NCBI GenBank assembly: GCA_030068145.1
Contig: JAPJBO010000028.1
Span: 186,001-250,000, forward strand
Direction of reading: 5' to 3'
DNA length: 64,000 nt
DNA from: Diplonema papillatum
Taxonomy: Eukaryota; Euglenozoa; Diplonemea; Diplonemida; Diplonemidae
Shown: piece after piece, positions 61,853 through 64,000 of the stretch
Position numbering within the stretch: the first letter of the stretch is position 1
Layout of the letters: every line of letters begins with the position of its first letter
The notes under the pieces: generated by a model
The model's input: the letters and a program-made list of their open reading frames with translations, nothing else
Databases searched by the model: none
What the model was told of the DNA's origin: nothing
Made by a program: the position numbers and the translations under genes

Positions 61853-61920
61853 GGGCATAGTGATTCGCATGCGATAATAATTATCGCGACAACGCGAATC
61901 ATTTGACCACTATGCCTATG
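61853..61920. other. Triple nested inverted repeat
   Basis: Outer pair CATAGTG/CACTATG, middle pair TGATTCGC/GCGAATCA, inner pair GCGATAAT/ATTATCGC with direct abutment. It can form one interrupted hairpin of about 65 nt. No flanking direct repeat seen. Confidence 0.75.
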
Positions 61921-64000
61921 GGGACTTCTCAGGTGCAGGACTTTGTGTCTGCAGGCACCACACGAGTCTGATTCGCCAGGTGGCTTCGCAGACCCCACCA
62001 TCCATGCCGCGAGCAGCACGGACGGCGGGTCCTTTGTGAAGATAGAGAGACAGCCCCCTACGTCGGATGCTTGTTTAGGCTGAAATAATGGCTGCAGAAT
62101 GCAAAAACAAGACAGAACCACCTCCCACAAGGCAATTCCATAAGGAGAACATCAGAAACCCCAAGCGGGGCGTCCCTAGAAATCCAGAATTCGAAACCTA
62201 CCACTCAGGTGCCATAAAATGCTCCAAAACAGCAAGGAAAGTGGTCAGACGCTCGTTTAGGCTGAAATAACAACTGTGTCCGAGCAGCGAGTCCGACACT
62301 TTGCCGTACGGATGAGCGGGGTGCCATAGGTAACCGCACTTTGGGTGCCAAGTTCCTTTTTATCGTCGCCATCCTCTCGTTTCTCTGCATTCTTTTCGCC
62401 CTCGTGCAGATGACTGACGGAGGCTACGATGCCGGGATAAGCATCAACTCGAGCAAGGCCCGAGTCATCTAGTCCCGACCCCACTGCCCAGAGATGTGTA
62501 AATTTGTTGCATTAGTGTGATTGTCAGGCCTCCGACTACCCTGAGCAACGCACTATGCACACTCCGTGTCTACGTCACAGCAGATGGCCCCCTAGAGATA
62601 CATTCAATCGCCCTACGGATGGGCGGCAGGAGGGGCCAAGATGCGATAATACCCGCGCGGCGCGAGAATTCTTCGCTGAACGTCGTTGACGACCTGATGA
62701 GTCTCATGCTCTGCAATTTCCATTGACTATCGTCTGGTACCGCGGTCTTCATCTTTTCTTTTCCAGAGCCAAGACATCCACTCACCCTCGACGCAGTCGA
62801 GCCGAGGGGAACAGTTGTTTTGCCTCCCGATTGCTCGGGATTTTTCGATTTCCGACTCACCGCTTTCGCTGTTTCTCGGAACAGACAACAGAAGCGAGCC
62901 AGGCTTATCTGGCTTCGCAGCACTGAGCAAAACTGCCTTTCCTGTACACTGCGACGTAGTACTGCACTTGCCGGGGAATAATAATTTGCAAGAGTGCACT
63001 CAGAGTGGTGCACGCCGTGACCAATCACGGGCACACCCCAGCGGACCATTCGTGAAGGTAGAACCTGAGGCTTCAGACAAGGCAGCAAGCTAGCAGAACA
63101 ATGCTTAACATCGAGGAAGCGCTACATGACGGCTGGCTGGAAGTGACATACGCACAGCGAGGCCAAACCCTTGTCGGTTGTTTCCGTCTTTTTACCGCCG
63201 CCAATGGTCGTGACTGGAAATGTGCTCCCCCATCATCTGGCCTGCTACGTCGCAGTGTAAGAGAGCGTGAGCAATCCCTTTCGCAAGCGGGGGAAGAGAG
63301 AGGCAGGCAGCGCGGGTTGCTTTCCAACCAGGGGCAGATTTGGCAGCACGCCAACTAACTGTAGGGCTGAGGCTGATGACTCTCAGAAGGCCCAAAAAAA
63401 GAAAGAAAACCCCTGGTTGGTTCAAACAGCTACTCAACGGAGAAAGAGATGGGCCGGTTAAAACCCGCGCGCCTCACGTTGTAGCCATTCACGGCGGTGG
63501 TACCCGACGTTGCTCTCCATGGGAGGCAAGTACTGGTATCGCAAGTAGTTTTTCAGCTTAGTGAGAGGTTGATCAAAGTAACGGTAGTAGCGGTGGCTGT
63601 CGAACTACCGGAGACGCTGGCGACAGCAAAGGTGGGTCGGAGGTTTGCAAGAACGTGCTTGGAATGGATATGCTATCAGCGCGGAACTTGAGTGTCTCGC
63701 AGACAGGGCAGCAGCGTGGGTGCGAGGCTGGTTTGTCGGGCGGCTGTGCCAGGGAGGAAGGGGGAGGTAATCGGGCGGAATTGGTTGGGCGGCGTTTTTC
63801 CTTTCGCGTTGGTGGCAGAGCTGGCGGTAAAAGCCGATGGGCTGGACTCAATTCCGAAACAGCTCCATGCCGAGAAACTACGGCAGCCCCCTGCCGGGGC
63901 GGTATTCGGCTCGTGTGTGTTGCAAGCAGCGAGAACCCAACTCGTTATCCAAGCCCCCGACTTCACTGAGGGCAAGCTACGCAGTGATACGGATTCGTTC
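61921..64000. other. Intergenic to window end
   Basis: GTTTAGGCTGAAATAA occurs at 62072 and 62258, about 186 bp apart. A partial family E copy lies at 63645-63710. No coding sequence supported on either strand. Confidence 0.4.

Overview
This is eukaryotic nuclear DNA. The coding blocks are GC-rich and cut by GT-AG introns, intergenic spaces are long, and minisatellites and decayed DNA transposons are abundant. There are no bacterial operons, Shine-Dalgarno sites or rRNA genes. Every host gene I can support lies on the minus strand: a 605-aa zinc-module protein (5235-7052), a GBP-like coiled-coil protein of about 1861 aa in at least three exons (9926-20313), a 422-aa RanBP2-type zinc-finger protein (23165-24433), a three-exon zinc-finger/thioredoxin-fold protein of 340 aa (27716-29463), a charged protein (30880-31828), a small 152-aa protein (35345-35803) and a PB1-WD40 protein (47820-49397, 3' end open). 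The one-directional layout, low intron number and AG sites close upstream of several start codons would suit a free-living protist with unidirectional gene clusters, such as a euglenozoan. No spliced-leader gene or rRNA was seen, so the lineage is inference only.

Layout: 1-5 kb holds dispersed repeats and a terminal-inverted-repeat element built from GTTCGGG units. 5-7 kb is the zinc-module gene. 9.3-20.3 kb is the GBP-like gene. Its 4.15-kb intron 2 contains a Mutator-like (MULE) element with minisatellite-bearing inverted repeats, and a 1440-bp fold-back element is nested inside that with a 4-bp target-site duplication. 23-32 kb holds three genes and a 2.75-kb minisatellite of about 84 bp period. 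33-36 kb is mostly satellite arrays (41-bp and 71-bp units) plus the 152-aa gene. 36-47 kb is repeat-rich and includes a hAT transposase C-terminal relic. 47.8-49.4 kb is the PB1-WD40 gene. 50-64 kb is mobile-element debris with many short dispersed repeats.

The genes do not form an obvious pathway. Several encode zinc-binding, RNA-binding or scaffold-type proteins: CCCH plus repeated Cys/His/Trp modules, RanBP2 finger, a C1/ZZ-like finger joined to a thioredoxin fold, PB1 plus WD40, and a GBP-like domain with a degenerate P-loop followed by FG-like repeats and long coiled coils. Splice junctions were found by eye from reading frame, GT..CAG borders and domain continuity. They are best supported for the thioredoxin-fold gene, where the phases fit exactly and two half-domains are restored.
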